This document shows, piece by piece, positions 17,442 through 30,040 of a DNA stretch of 64,000 bases (the first letter of the stretch is position 1; every line of letters begins with the position of its first letter). Origin of the DNA: Lytechinus pictus (lineage: Eukaryota; Echinodermata; Echinoidea; Temnopleuroida; Toxopneustidae). Under the pieces are notes generated by a model, which was given only the letters and a program-made list of their open reading frames with translations, was not told the DNA's origin and ran no database searches. Location of the stretch: assembly GCF_037042905.1 (NCBI RefSeq), contig NC_087245.1:8075501-8139500 (forward strand). The letters run 5' to 3'. Position numbers and translations under genes: made by a program.

Positions 17442-20295
17442 TGAATTGAATTGAAAAAGTGGCATAATGAGCCAATTTTTTGTGAGGGCTGGATAGTATA
17501 GTATAGTATTCATTTTCCGTATTTAAAAAAATGCAAAACGGATGGATAGCCCATTTTCAGTTTAGTCTACATGACTATACTGTTCTTCCATGGGGTCCAT
17601 ATACAATTCAAAGTAAAAAGTAAACACATATGAAAGAAGCATAACATGTACGGTAAATCAAACAGAATAACAAAAGTGACATAATATATGTTGTTATAAG
17701 AAAAGATCATAAAATTAAATAGTTTGGCAAGAATTTACACTAAATATTTTATAAAATGAATGAATTGAATGAATTAGGCTGATATCACGTTCTTGAAAAA
17801 GGTTTTCACAAGGAGCAAGGAATAATAAAATGAATAATATGAATGTTCAAGTGAATAAAAATGAATATGTAATGATTGTAAACTGTGATCATAATAACAC
17901 AAAATTCTGGTTCACGCATACAATTTTAAGAGGACAACAATATAATAGAGTAAAAACATTGAAAGGAATTCAGGATAAAAGTACAGATTACATTGAGACA
18001 ACATAGAAATAAATATATAAAACATGTATATACACTGATTGGATTCATATGAGAAGTAAGAAATAAAAAGTATAAGGATCATGGCTTTTTGGACAACATT
18101 TATGAAAAAGTTGTCAGCGTGGAAGCAAAAATTCTGACATAAGTATTATGATAAATTTTGACATATTCAGAAAATGTATTTCACCTTTCTCTCCTTTCAA
18201 TTTTTTTTTTCCTTGGTCGTGATTTTTTTAGTCAGGAGCAAGCGCCCCAAAGCCAAGTTCTCCATATGCACGCCACTGAGTTTAAGTTGAGTTCCCCCCC
18301 CCCCAGCCTTCGTGGAAAGGGACCAACGCTCATAAACATCAAAATGATGAATCCTCCTGATATCATAATACTGCTCGCGCATATTAATTCATTCAATTTT
18401 ATTTACTTTTATTTACAATGACAATTCATGGGATTTTTAGTTGACAACAGGCCTAATAAACGAGCTGCTTTAATTTATGAGACGCCAATCGTGTGAAAAT
18501 TACATGTAGATTATTTTCTTATTGACGTATGTTTCGAAAACACATATTTACTGTATGTGCTTATAATATTCAAATTTACATTTCCTTCAGGAAGAATACA
18601 ATTTATAGGGAAAAGGTATACTCACAAACATCAACGTATTCCGCTGGTCATGCATGCTAATGGTGGACAATTCGTCGCCATGATATATATCACAAGCCCG
18701 CGCGAAAGCATATTCCCTCATTTTGTTTTCCAGTGAGAAAGTTCCCGCCAACACTGACATTACGCGCGAAATTTTGAGTTATATCCCTGGTTTCACCGTA
18801 GAAAATACACGCATACATGTGTAAGGACGATGGAGCGAGAGAGAAAGCATGATGAATTGTTCAATGAAAATATTAATCCATATATTGTTCACATTAATGT
18901 AAGTTTGTGCCAGATGGCCCAACCATCTTGGAGGATGGCAATATCCATAGAGGAAAGTCATGAAGAACTGCCGTTTATTCATCTGTAGATCTGAACGTTT
19001 TTATTTTGTCCAATGTAGGGTCCATGGTATGACCACGGACCTATGAATCACGATCAGCATACAAATGTTCATTTCATCTTCTTCAGACCTTGTAGTTTGA
19101 GCTAGGGGTTAAACCCTTGACCCTTGACCACTGCCAGGAGGACTGGAAATGTGCAGATGCAGAACGTGGATATATAACATCCACATCCAAGTAGGCAATG
19201 TATGCAAGCATTGCCCGCCTGTAATTACCAATAGTAATTTCATTAGAGATAATCAATACACACATTGTGAAGAGAAATGTATTTAAAAGAAAAAATGTTA
19301 ATTGATTAATGTTCAAATAATAACGCGTGAATTCATAATTTAATGCAGTCAAAATGTTTTATTTTGGCTAATTTTGCATTCTAAAAACGAAAAATTCCTC
19401 TGCGGTCGCTCCACTTTTGCAGTCAATCATGATATAATTTTCTAGTTTCTAATTCATTTTATCTCGATTTTTAAGTATACATATTTATTTGTTGTTTATT
19501 TATTGTAAATCTTAATCATTTCAGATTCTCATTATTTGCACGCTGCTGAGTACATAGTATTGTGCACAATTTATTCTACGACCGCAATAATGTTTTTCAT
19601 TATTATTAACGACTCCACATGAACTGTATGATTCCATTGACCTTTAAATAATAAAACTTTGATCATGAACCAATCAAACCACCCTTACATACACCATGGA
19701 CATGATGGATAGCTCTATGCATACACAGGCGTGGATTTGAGCGGTGTGCTCTTGTCATTCTTATTCTGGTATATTTGTAGAAGCGAGTGATATATTCTTT
19801 TTTTAAATACTTCAAAACAGTTGAGTGTATGATCAATGGCATTGATCAAATCAATGCCGACAGGACAACAACATTTCTGACATATCTCTACAATTTTATT
19901 CATTTTATAGGGTAATTGCATCATCTCTGAATACAGTTTTAAAGATTGTTCAAATTCTGTCCTTTCCGCTATATTTTCCTTTTCGATTTAATCAACGTGA
20001 TATTTCCAAGTTTTTTTAAGTTGTGGACTGTGTCGGCGTATTATTTCATAAGACATCCCTATGGCCGATAACTATCATCTAAATATCTCACCTCTAAAAA
20101 GTTAGTAAAACTAGTTTTCATTTCAATTTTAGTTTTATTTTATTGTTCACATGGAAATTCGTTCTGCTCATTTTGTAAACATTTGTAATAAAGTACCTAA
20201 TACTTAAATGATTCGACTTAAAACATTTTATCCTTATTTGCCAACTGTGATGTAACAACTAATTTATATTTCGTTTTCCTATTCTTATTAAGTTT

Positions 20296-22200
20296 TCGTT
20301 CTTCTTCCCCTTACTTTCCACTGTAATAATAAGCACATTACTTTCAACAACTTACTAATCTTCAAGGCTCATGCACTCACTATGCTCACTTACATACCCC
20401 TTGATGACGTTTTAGACACTATTCTGTCTTTCAACTGCTAAAAATTTAATTTCCATAGCAATAGCCATCCTGAAAAAAAAATCGAGATAGGCCTTATCTG
20501 TTTAAACACAATAAGTGAGAAATGGTAGTATATTCTTGTATTCACGGAGCCCCATATGCATAGCCCTTGATGTGATAACTACTGTAAACGTAAGTTGAAA
20601 GACGGTTTGGACAACATTCTCCCGACCATTCTGTCCTATGATATAGTAATAATTGAAAACTATTTCACTCGCCTAGTTCCCACATTGATTTACATCCATC
20701 TGGGTCGAGGGAAGGAAAATAAAACTTTCCATCTCCGGCGATCAAACGAGGTCGGGAGACTCTTTCATGAAATTTGTAAACGTGTTTCGTAGACAACAAA
20801 ATCCAAGGATATCACTAAAATTGCCAGAAGTCAGTCCTAACAATAATGGCACCCCGTCTTGACCCCCTGACCCATGGTCTGCACGGTATTTTATATAGCT
20901 AGGTCCAGTATATAGCTAGCTCTATGGTCTTCGTTCTTCTTCCCCTTACTTTCCACTGTAATAATAAGCACATTACTTTCAACAACTTACTAATCTTCAA
21001 GGCTCATGCACTCACTATGCTCACTTACATACCCCTTGATGACGTTTTAGACACTATTCTGTCTTTCAACTGCTAAAAATTTAATTTCCATAGCAATAGC
21101 CATCCTGAAAAAAAAATCGAGATAGGCCTTATCTGTTTAAACACAATAAGTGAGAAATGGTAGTATATTCTTGTATTCACGGAGCCCCATATGCATAGCC
21201 CTTGATGTGATAACTACTGTAAACGTAAGTTGAAAGACGGTTTGGACAACATTCTCCCGACCATTCTGTCCTATGATATAGTAATAATTGAAAACTATTT
21301 CACTCGCCTAGTTCCCACATTGATTTACATCCATCTGGGTCGAGGGAAGGAAAATAAAACTTTCCATCTCCGGCGATCAAACGAGGTCGGGAAACTCTTT
21401 CATGAAATTTGTAAACGTGTTTCGTAGACAACAAAATCCAAGGATATCACTAAAATTGCCAGAAGTCAGTCCTAACAATAATGGCACCACGTCTTGACCC
21501 CCTGACCCATGGTCTGCACGGTATTTTATATAGCTAGGTCCAGTATATAGCTAGCTCTATGGTCTTCGTTCTTCTTCCCCTTACTTTCCACTGTAATAAT
21601 AAGCACATTACTTTCAACAACTTACTAATCTTCAAGGCTCATGCACTCACTATGCTCACTTACATACCCCTTGATGACGTTTTAGACACTATTCTGTCTT
21701 TCAACTGCTGAAAATTTAATTTCCATAGCAATAGCCATCCTGAAAAAAAAATCGAGATAGGCCTTATCTGTTTAAACACAATAAGTGAGAAATGGTAGTA
21801 TATTCTTGTATTCACGGAGCCCCATATGCATAGCCCTTGATGTGATAACTACTGTAAACGTAAGTTGAAAGACGGTTTGGACAACATTCTCCCGACCATT
21901 CTGTCCTATGATATAGTAATAATTGAAAACTATTTCACTCGCCTAGTTCCCACATTGATTTACATCCATCTGGGTCGAGGGAAGGAAAATAAAACTTTCC
22001 ATCTCCGGCGATCAAACGAGGTCGGGAAACTCTTTCATGAAATTTGTAAACGTGTTTCGTAGACAACAAAATCCAAGGATATCACTAAAATTGCCAGAAG
22101 TCAGTCCTAACAATAATGGCACCCCGTCTTGACCCCCTGACCCATGGTCTGCACGGTATTTTATATAGCTAGGTCCAGTATATAGCTAGCTCTATGGTCT
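20296..22200. repeat. 635-bp tandem triplication
   Basis: Three head-to-tail copies lie at 20296-20930, 20931-21565 and 21566-22200. Each carries one visible private substitution: GGGAGACTC in copy 1, GCACCACG in copy 2 and CTGCTGAAA in copy 3. The unit ends in TATAGCTAGCTCTATGGTC. A 65-codon open frame recurs in each copy only because the DNA is repeated. Confidence 0.95.
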
Positions 22201-22257
22201 AAGGCATTTATACTTTCTGGCAGAAGACGATTTTGTTACAAGCTGCACATGCATGGA

Positions 22258-22280
22258 GCATGAAGCTAATAGCTTCATGC
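22258..22280. repeat. short perfect palindrome
   Basis: GCATGAAGCT-AAT-AGCTTCATGC: 10-bp arms and the same AAT loop as at 15433-15453. It lies 58 bases after the end of the 635-bp array. Confidence 0.85.
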
Positions 22281-22698
22281 ATGGAGGGAAGGAGATAAAT
22301 TTTTTTTAAATTTACTTAACAGTTGCTACTGATGGGTTATTTATCTGTACATTGATAATCCATAGATCTTTAATTCGACTTTAAAGGTGCACCCCCGCGC
22401 ACGGACCTCAACATTTCTTAACTACAAAATATGAGACTGGATTCCTCTTAAGCCCGCGGTGCACAATATATGATTCGTAGCGATCCGAAAAGTAAATAAA
22501 TTGTAATAACATTTGATATAACTTATATTAACATTCCATCCAATAAAATCTTAGCGTTCAGAGTAGTGTTACTGAAATCGAAATTCTGTCTTGTTCGAGC
22601 CTCCGTGTACTTGAACAAATTTATATTGATAATGAAATTCATCCCTATATATAACCTCTAAATTATTGATTGTCCTACATTATATAGTAAAAGAAATA

Positions 22699-22888
22699 TA
22701 TACAACGCTGTTTACTATACGAACATTAGAGTAATTGTTTAAAAGGTTTAAATAAGGGTTAGTGTTTAACTCTTATAAGCAAAAAAGTTTAATTTTCAAT
22801 ATCTAGTAATCTTCAATAAATTAAACAGGATTGTTTAAATGGTTAAACAAATACTGCAAGGTTCATATGTAGTAAACAGCGTTGTATA
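22699..22888. mobile_element. 190-bp foldback MITE
   Basis: The left end TATACAACGCTGTTTACTA is mirrored by TAGTAAACAGCGTTGTATA at the right end, with AT-rich interior arms (TTTAAAAGGTTTAAA). Not coding. Confidence 0.7.
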
Positions 22889-23360
22889 AAATGTTAAACA
22901 GCGTATTTACTGTGTATCATAATATGCCCTTGTTTACTTTTGATAAATGTTCAATTAGTTAATGTTCTAATAGCGTCCCTCTTCATTTGGCACAAGTTTT
23001 CCTATTATAAAGATTCTGAAAATACACATTTTAAATTAATGAATATATTATATCGAGCCTCGAGGAAAACGATGCTGTTGCTAAAATCAAATGATAGGCT
23101 ATGTACTTTAGTTTCATGGGTTAAAGCTTTGTGAGTGCATGGGTAGATAAGTTAGCATTTTTGCTTTGTTTCAAAAGAGCGCCATTTCGGGAAAAATGTG
23201 CCCTTTTCCCCTGTTCCCCCCCCCCCCCCCCACTTTCACCTTCGCTCCGCCACCCCTAAATTTCTATGAGCTCTTATTAGGCCATTTATAGGCCAAATAT
23301 AATTTTCCTTGTCTGATGACAGCTCACTGTTGATTTCGTTCAATTTAAAGGTACACATAT

Positions 23361-23536
23361 GATTCTTAAAATGTTAGGCAACATACTGTCCACACAAAAA
23401 TTGATTTAAACTTTTATCCAACTTTGGGTAGTTTTCAAACAAAGCAGACATTATTGGTTTAAAACTACCCAGAATTGGATAAAGTTTTAACCGATTGCTG
23501 TGTGGACTGTATGTTGCCCAACAGTTTTATGAGTGT
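23361..23536. mobile_element. palindromic MITE (TGTTGGGCAACAT family), copy 3
   Basis: Both inverted ends carry the CAACATACTGTCCACACA core. Sits at the start of the first ~1.6-kb unit. Confidence 0.75.
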
Positions 23537-24088
23537 GTGTTACAACACTTCTTAAACACACCGTTTTGGCAGATGTAGATTACTGAAATGAAATTGTAGC
23601 TGTAATTTGAATTAAATCATCTTGATCCATATCCCGTTATTGTATTCCAATGCAGATCTTCTCTTGAGTAGGATCGACTGTATTTTGTTTAAATAATAAT
23701 AACAACACATTGATATAAAGTCAATTTTCGGTGCTCTTCCCATCAATTATTACCACTGCAACTTGGCTGTTACATACAGCTGTGAGATAACTTTGTATTC
23801 TTGATATTAAACAGATCTTACTGGTGTAATTTTTTTTTTAAATATATCTTACCAACCACCAACAATTTTTGACAACTGTTTGCTATTTAGGCCCACCTTT
23901 CACAAATGCAAATTCAATTAAAAAGGCTTTGGTTCATTTAAGATAACTTCATCTGTCATTGTCTGTATGACTGAATCTCTGATATATCGAGATCTTACAT
24001 CAATACATGTATATTATATAGGCATTTGTTATATTTCTTAGATAGCCCTTAGCCTACACTTTAACAACCCCTACATGGTTGGGTCACG

Positions 24089-24436
24089 GTGATGAGTTGT
24101 TCTGATGGGGAATTACACGACTGTGTTTGTGTTCTCTTTAATCCGTTTAAATTATGCAAATTAACTTTTAATGGAAGTCATGTAAATTGTATAATATCCA
24201 GTTATCTCTGTGATTCATATAAACAATATTCACTTGATTTTTCTGTAAAATGTGCAAAAAATTCTAAGTCATGTCAAGCCTGGCAATTCCAGCCTGCTGC
24301 TTCTACGGCTACGCCTGACACATCCCGCCTTGAGTTCCGGGGGAATTACAGTCCGGGTCGGGCATCATTCCTGCTGGATATTTTGAAAGATTTAAAGCTA
24401 TTCATAATATTTATGTTTTCTCCTTCTTTTCGATAA
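24089..24436 (+). other. open frame repeated in the 1.6-kb units, uncertain
   Basis: An open frame of 115 codons. An equivalent at 25723-26085 (120 codons) keeps the frame through about 90 codons despite an indel near the start. Shared text includes SLDFSVKCAKNSKSCQA and QPAASTATPDTSR. There is no recognised domain or signal peptide. Several differences change the amino acid, which argues against constraint. The GC-rich core (ACATCCCGCC...AGTCCGGG) is unlike its surroundings. It may be a fragment of a duplicated exon or chance. Confidence 0.2.
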
Positions 24437-25246
24437 GATCCGTATAATTGTTCCGTTTGACAATATAATCAAATGTCATTTCAACAGGGTTTTCGTTAAA
24501 TTTGCTCCTCTGAAATTACATGCAACATGTTTTGGCCTATATGAAAATGAGGTTATTTGAAAACTGTCTAAGAAAATGAACCTTTCTCCAGCATCCATAA
24601 CAAAGCATTCGTTATTTGATAAAAACGAATCGTACAAGGTTGATTTTTTTAATTCTGATTAATTATACAAATCAATAATTTATTTCATCATTTGTATGAT
24701 TTTATTTGCATTTGCTGATTTTTAAACAAATATTTCTGTTTTGAAATTTTACGCCCTCTATGGTTGAACATTGATTTAGTATGAATATTATAGAATTATT
24801 GTAACTGTTTTCTTTCTTAAAATAGTTTAAAAGTAACATGACTTTATACCCTAATACAATGATATTATAGTGTATTACTTTTCCATCTTTTTAAGACCGG
24901 ATACAATGTATAAGAACTTCTTAAATGCTGTCATTTTGTGATGTTTGAAGTCAAATGGCCTACTTTTTTCATTATATTATGTATGTACAGGTAAAAGGGC
25001 GAATGGGATGTTTTTCCTTGTCTAATTATACTTCACTGTTGCTTTCGTTCAATTTACATGTTCACACATGTAGTATACACTTCTCAAAAACATGCATTCA
25101 AACCAAAGTTTGACAGACTTCCCAAATGAAATTGTAAAATGCTATAATTTAAATGAAAGTTAATAATCTTGATCCATATCGCGTTATAATATCAACCAGA
25201 TCTTCTTTTGAATAGGACTGTATTTTTTATAATAATAATTAAAAAT

Positions 25247-25441
25247 ACACTCTTAAACTGTTGGGTAACTAACTGTCCACACAACTATTGGTTAAAAATC
25301 AAATTCTGGGTAGTTTTCAACCAGTACTGAAGTTTTCACCCAAAGCACACATTATTGGTTTGAAACTACACAAAATTGAATAAAGTTTTAACCAATTGTT
25401 GTGTGGACAGCATGACATGTTGCCAAACATTTTAGGAGTGT
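25247..25441. mobile_element. palindromic MITE (TGTTGGGCAACAT family), copy 4
   Basis: Ends ACACTCTTAAACTGTTGGG and CCAAACATTTTAGGAGTGT. It lies within the second 1.6-kb unit at the matching position. Confidence 0.75.
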
Positions 25442-26862
25442 GGGAAACATTCTAGAATATCATATCTTGCCAACCACCAAGGATATTTGACATCTGTTTG
25501 CTATTTAGACCCATGTGCACCTTTCACAAATACAAATTAAATTAAAAGGCTTTGGTTCATTTAAAATAACTCCATCTGTATGACTGAATCTCTGATATAT
25601 CGAGATCTTATGTGTATATATCTTACGCGTATATATTATATATGTTATATAGGCATCTGTTTTATTTCTTAGATAGCCCTTAGCCTATACACTTTGATAA
25701 CCCCCTTCATGGAAGGGTCACGGTGATGTGTTGTTATGTTATCATGGTTATATGGAATTACACTATAGGTACGTGTGTATGCGTTCTCTTTAATCCGTTT
25801 CAAATATGCAAATTAACTTTTAATGGATGTCATGTAAATTGTATAATATCCAGTTATCTCTGTGATTCATATAAACAATCTTCACTTGATTTTTCTGTAA
25901 AATGTGCAAAGAATTCTAAGTCATGTCAAGCCATGCAATTCCAGCCTGCTGCTTCTACGGCTACGCCTGACACATCCCGCCGTGAATTCCGGGGGAATTA
26001 CAGTCCGGGTCGGCCCTCATTCCTGCTGGATATTTTGAAAGATTTAAAGCTATTCATAATATTTATGTTTTCTCCTTTTCGATAAGATCCGTATAATTGT
26101 TCCGTTTGACAATATAATCAGATGTCATTTTAACAGGGTTTTCGTTAAATTTGCTCCTCTGAAATTACATGCAACATCTTTTGGCCTATATGAAAATGAG
26201 AATATTTCAAAAGCTGTCTAAGAAAATGAACTTTTCTCCAGCATCCATAACAAAGCATTCGCTATTTGATAAAAACAAATCGTACAAGGTTGATTTTTAT
26301 GCTGATTAATTAGACATATCAATAATTCATTTCATCATTTATATGATTTTATTTGCATTTGCTGATATTTTAACAAATATTTCTGTTTTGAAATTTTACG
26401 CCCGCTTTGGTTTAACATTGATTCAGTATGAACATTATAGAATTATTGTAACTATTTTCTTTCTTAAAATAGTTTAAAAGTAACATGACATTATACCATA
26501 ATACAATGATATTATAGTGTATTCTTTTCCATCATTTAAGACTGGATACAATGTATAAGAACTTCTGAAATGTTGTCATTTTGCGATGTTTGAAGTAAAA
26601 AGGCCAACATTTTTTCATTATGATTATGCATGTACTGATAAAAGAGTGAATATGATGTTATTCCTTGTCTAATTATACTTAACTGATGCTTATCCGTTCA
26701 ATTTACAGGTTCACACGTGTAGTATACACTTCTCAAAAACATAAAATTGTAAAAATGCTATAATTTGAATAAAAATTAATAATCTTGATCCATATCCACT
26801 TTATAGTATCAACCAGATCTTCTTTTGAATAGGACTGTATTTTTTTTCATGATAACTGAAAA

Positions 26863-27056
26863 TACACTCTTAAAATGTTGGGTAACATATTATTGTCCAT
26901 ACAACAGTTGGATACAAAAATTATCCAACTATGGGTAGTGTTCAACCAATACTGTGAATTTTTCACCCAAAGCACACATTATTCATGTTATTGGTTTAAA
27001 ACTACACAAAATTGAATTGTGTGGACACTGTGTTGGCCAACATGTTGAAGAGTGTC
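26863..27056. mobile_element. palindromic MITE (TGTTGGGCAACAT family), copy 5
   Basis: Starts ACACTCTTAAAATGTTGGG and ends GAAGAGTGT. Diverged copy in the third 1.6-kb unit. Confidence 0.7.
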
Positions 27057-27689
27057 TTACCAACCACCAACAATTTTGACAACTTACTGTTTGCTATCAC
27101 AGCAGTTCAATTCATTTAAAAAAGGCTTTTGGTTCAATTAAAATAACTCCATCTGCATGACTGAATCTCTGAATTTATCGAGATCTTACATTTGAGAACC
27201 CCTAGACTTTTGGAAGTGTCACGGTGATGTGTTGTCCTGATAGGGAATTACACGACTGTGTTTGTGTTCTCTTTAATCCGTTTCAAATATGCAAATCATT
27301 TTTAATGGATGTCATGTAAATTGTATGCCCAGCTATCTATGTGATTCATATAAATAATCTTCACTTGATTTGTCGGTGAAATGTGCAATGGGAGCAAATA
27401 CTCGAATGGCGTTGAAGCTCTGAATTTTAAAACTTTCTCTGAAACTTTAACCATGTTAACCTGCTCTAGTTTTGATATTTTTATATAACTCGATTTACGA
27501 AGAAAAAAGAGCTCAACATAATTATGAAAGGGATGATGCATGCTAGATGCGGGACTTTTACTTTCCATGCATGCGAGGCATGGAAACCTCTGTGATTTAT
27601 CTTGGCAAAAAAATGTAATTTCGCTCATAATAAGCGCTTCCTTTTTTGTATGATTAAGAAACTTCAGTGATATTCAAAACAACACAGGA

Positions 27690-28590
27690 AATGGATGTGC
27701 AGCGATATAGAAATGTTTCATCGCATAAACATTTTCATATATATATCTCGGAATTCACATTGACGCTGAATTGAAATGGGATATTCATATACATAACATG
27801 TGTCAGAAAATCAGTAAACTGGTTAGTTTTCTTGGACGGTTAAGACATGTTGTTAACGAATCAAGCTTAAATTTGATATACAAATCCGCCATTTTGCCAC
27901 ATTTTGATTACGCTAACGTCATTTGGTATTCAGCTCCACAAGGTTCTCTGTCAGCCCTTCAAAAACTCCAGAATAGAGCTGGCTGTATAATTATGAAAAT
28001 AAATCCCTACTCTTTTGTCTCCAATCAACATATTCATGAGACTTTGAATTGGGAATTTCTTGAATGCCGCTATAAAAAGCATATATGTACAATGATTTAT
28101 AAAATATTGCACAATCTTTTTCCAAACTATATGTCTGATAACATTTCTAGAAGAACTTTAAATTATTCGCTTCGTTCGAACCAAAACCTTAATTTACCCA
28201 AACCAAATTCTAACAATTGTAAAAAGACATTTTTCTATAGGGGCATATCAATTTATAATCAATTGCCCAATGAAATTCGTAATGCACCAACTTTAAGTTC
28301 CTTTCATACTCTATTATATAATTATTTAGATTGAGCATTTGTATTTCTTTTTTCTTTTTGTCTTAGTAATTTTTTTATTTTTTTTTCTGTCAATGTATTT
28401 TACTCTGAAATGTTTTTTTTTTATGGTGTATATTACTTTGTATGGTAAATGTAGGACCCCAAGGAAGAACAGCAGTATTTTGAAAATACAGCTGAATTGG
28501 GTGATCCTCCGTTATTGTATGTATCTCTCTTGTATATTGTGTATTTTTTTTTTATCTGATTCGGAAATAAAAACAAACAAACAAACAAAT
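27690..28590 (+). pseudogene. 5'-truncated non-LTR retrotransposon (LINE)
   Basis: The plus strand encodes the C-terminal part of a LINE reverse transcriptase polyprotein, open from about 27690 and ending TAG/TGA-side at 28334. Diagnostic stretches are YLGIHIDAELKWD, IYKSAILPHFDYANVIWYS, LQKLQNRAGCII and FFYRGISIYNQLPNEI. These are typical of the region after the RT catalytic core in CR1/L2/Jockey-like elements. The catalytic YxDD region, endonuclease and 5' end are absent. The 3' end is an A-rich tail with AACAAACAAACAAAC at 28568-28590. It is dead on arrival as an autonomous element. Confidence 0.85.
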
Positions 28591-28861
28591 ATAGCATGAC
28601 ACGAATTAAATGCCTCCACCCGTGAGCAGATACTTTGCTTTAAAATTGCTTGCTGAAAAGCGGAAGAAATAGTACTTTGTGACTCGACTCGGGGAGTGTT
28701 AACCCATATTTCGAGACAGATGGCACCTTTGTTTTCCCACTGAAATATCCATAAAAAGGGCTAAGGGTCAAGAAGGTCGAGAATGGTTTCTCAATGCTGA
28801 ATAGATTACCTTCATACTAATAGGTCCATGATGTGACCATACAGCTATTACACACTGAGGG

Positions 28862-29137
28862 GTATAGTATAGTTTGGGAATCTCCAAAAATTGTTGAATT
28901 TGAATCAATAAAGAAAAATCAGACAAGAATAATGCTGACAATTACATCAAAATCGGATGTAGAATGAGAAAGTTGGGACATTTTAAAGTTTAGTTTATTT
29001 TTCACAAAACAGTATATGCACAATTTAGTCACATGCAAATGACAGAATCGACGATGTCTCTCACTGACCAGTTCTATTGTGTTTTATTGTTTGAAATCTA
29101 CAATATTTTAATCTTTACAGATTTGGCAATAGCTGAT
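28862..29137. repeat. left half of foldback family 3
   Basis: Matches the left arm of 41140-41745 (TCATCAAAATCGGATGT-type block, CAAATGACAGAATCGACGATG). It breaks off at GATGTGACCATAGCTCTATGG, a short palindrome (CCATAGCTCTATGG). Confidence 0.65.
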
Positions 29138-29378
29138 GTGACCATAGCTCTATGGTGTGACTAACAATCGTTTACCATGTCATTACCGAGTCATACAAGA
29201 TTGATTGTTTGAACACGATTCTTATAAAAATCAATCACTCATTTCATCATTTGGATAATTTTATTTCCATTCATTGAAATAGAAATACGTTCGGGTGCTA
29301 ATAATGCCTCTCCATAGTGATAAGACACAGTACGAACGGGGGCGGTTCTAGACGATTTTTTTTATGGGGGGGGGGGCG

Positions 29379-30040
29379 TGTTGCACCCACAAATGTAATA
29401 ACACTTTACCCACAAATGTTATAACGCCCACAAATGTAATAACACTTTACCCACAAATGTAATAATTTCACCCACAAATGTAATAATGCACTTTTTGAAA
29501 CAACCGGGTCTGGAAAAAAGACTTTGGACTTATACAATAGTTTTTAAACAACCGGGTCTGGAAAAAAGACTTTGGACTTATATAATAATCTTTTAATTAA
29601 CCGGGCTGGAAAAAAGACTGGACTTATATAATAATTTTTTAAACAACCGGGTCTGGAAATAAGACTTTGGACGTATATTATAATTTTTTAAACAACCGGG
29701 TCTGGAAAAAGACTTTGGACTTATCTCCAACAAAGACTTTGCACTTTTGTGCTATATGAAGCCATTACTATAGGATCTTAGTTTAGAACGGATTAGCCAA
29801 AAATCCCTTCAAATTTATTACATTTGTGGGTAAAGTCATTATTACATTTGTGGGCGATCAAAAATTATTAGGCCTACATTTGTGGGTAAAGTGCACTATT
29901 ACATTTGTGGGTGAAATTATTACATTTGTGGGTAAAGTGTTATAACATTTGTGGGCGTTATTACATTTGTGGGTAAAGTGTTATTACATCTGTGGGCGTT
30001 ATTACATTTGTGAGCGATTATTACATTTGTGGGTGCAACA
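29379..30040. mobile_element. element with inverted arrays of CCCACAAATGTAATAA
   Basis: Termini are TGTTGCACCCACAAATGTAA and its exact complement. The left arm (to ~29490) holds about five direct copies of CCCACAAATGTAATAA. The right arm (~29810-30040) holds about eight copies in inverted orientation. Between them, five units of 46-49 bp start with AACCGGGTCTGGAAAAAAGA (29503-29740). No ORF. Flanks GGGCG / AGGCG do not prove a duplication. Confidence 0.85.

Larger units (their letters stand above)
15950..20060. repeat. segmental duplication, unit 2 (enlarged by insertions)
   Basis: Second copy of 13640-15905, lengthened by a foldback element with a nested MITE (16552-17441) and other sequence. 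The match resumes in the CGCCACTGAGTTTAAG region (~18270) and runs to the TTTTAAAGATTGTTCAAAT block (~19935). Confidence 0.7.
23330..27390. repeat. ~1.6-kb unit in three tandem copies
   Basis: Copies start near 23330, 24990 and 26620; the last breaks off near 27390. Shared landmarks are a palindromic MITE (23361, 25247, 26863), GGTTCATTTAA, CTGAATCTCTGATATATCGA and GTCACGGTGATG (24083, 25717, 27218). The first two are the most similar. The unit is diverged and hence older than the 635-bp array. Confidence 0.8.

Noticed and set aside
20595-22062. Identical 65-codon open frame repeated three times
   Set aside because: The repetition follows from the 635-bp DNA triplication; there is no domain and no independent evidence of coding.
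29379-30040. CRISPR-like repeat of CCCACAAATGTAATAA
   Set aside because: Repeats are opposed in two arms with almost no spacers; this is a foldback element in animal DNA.
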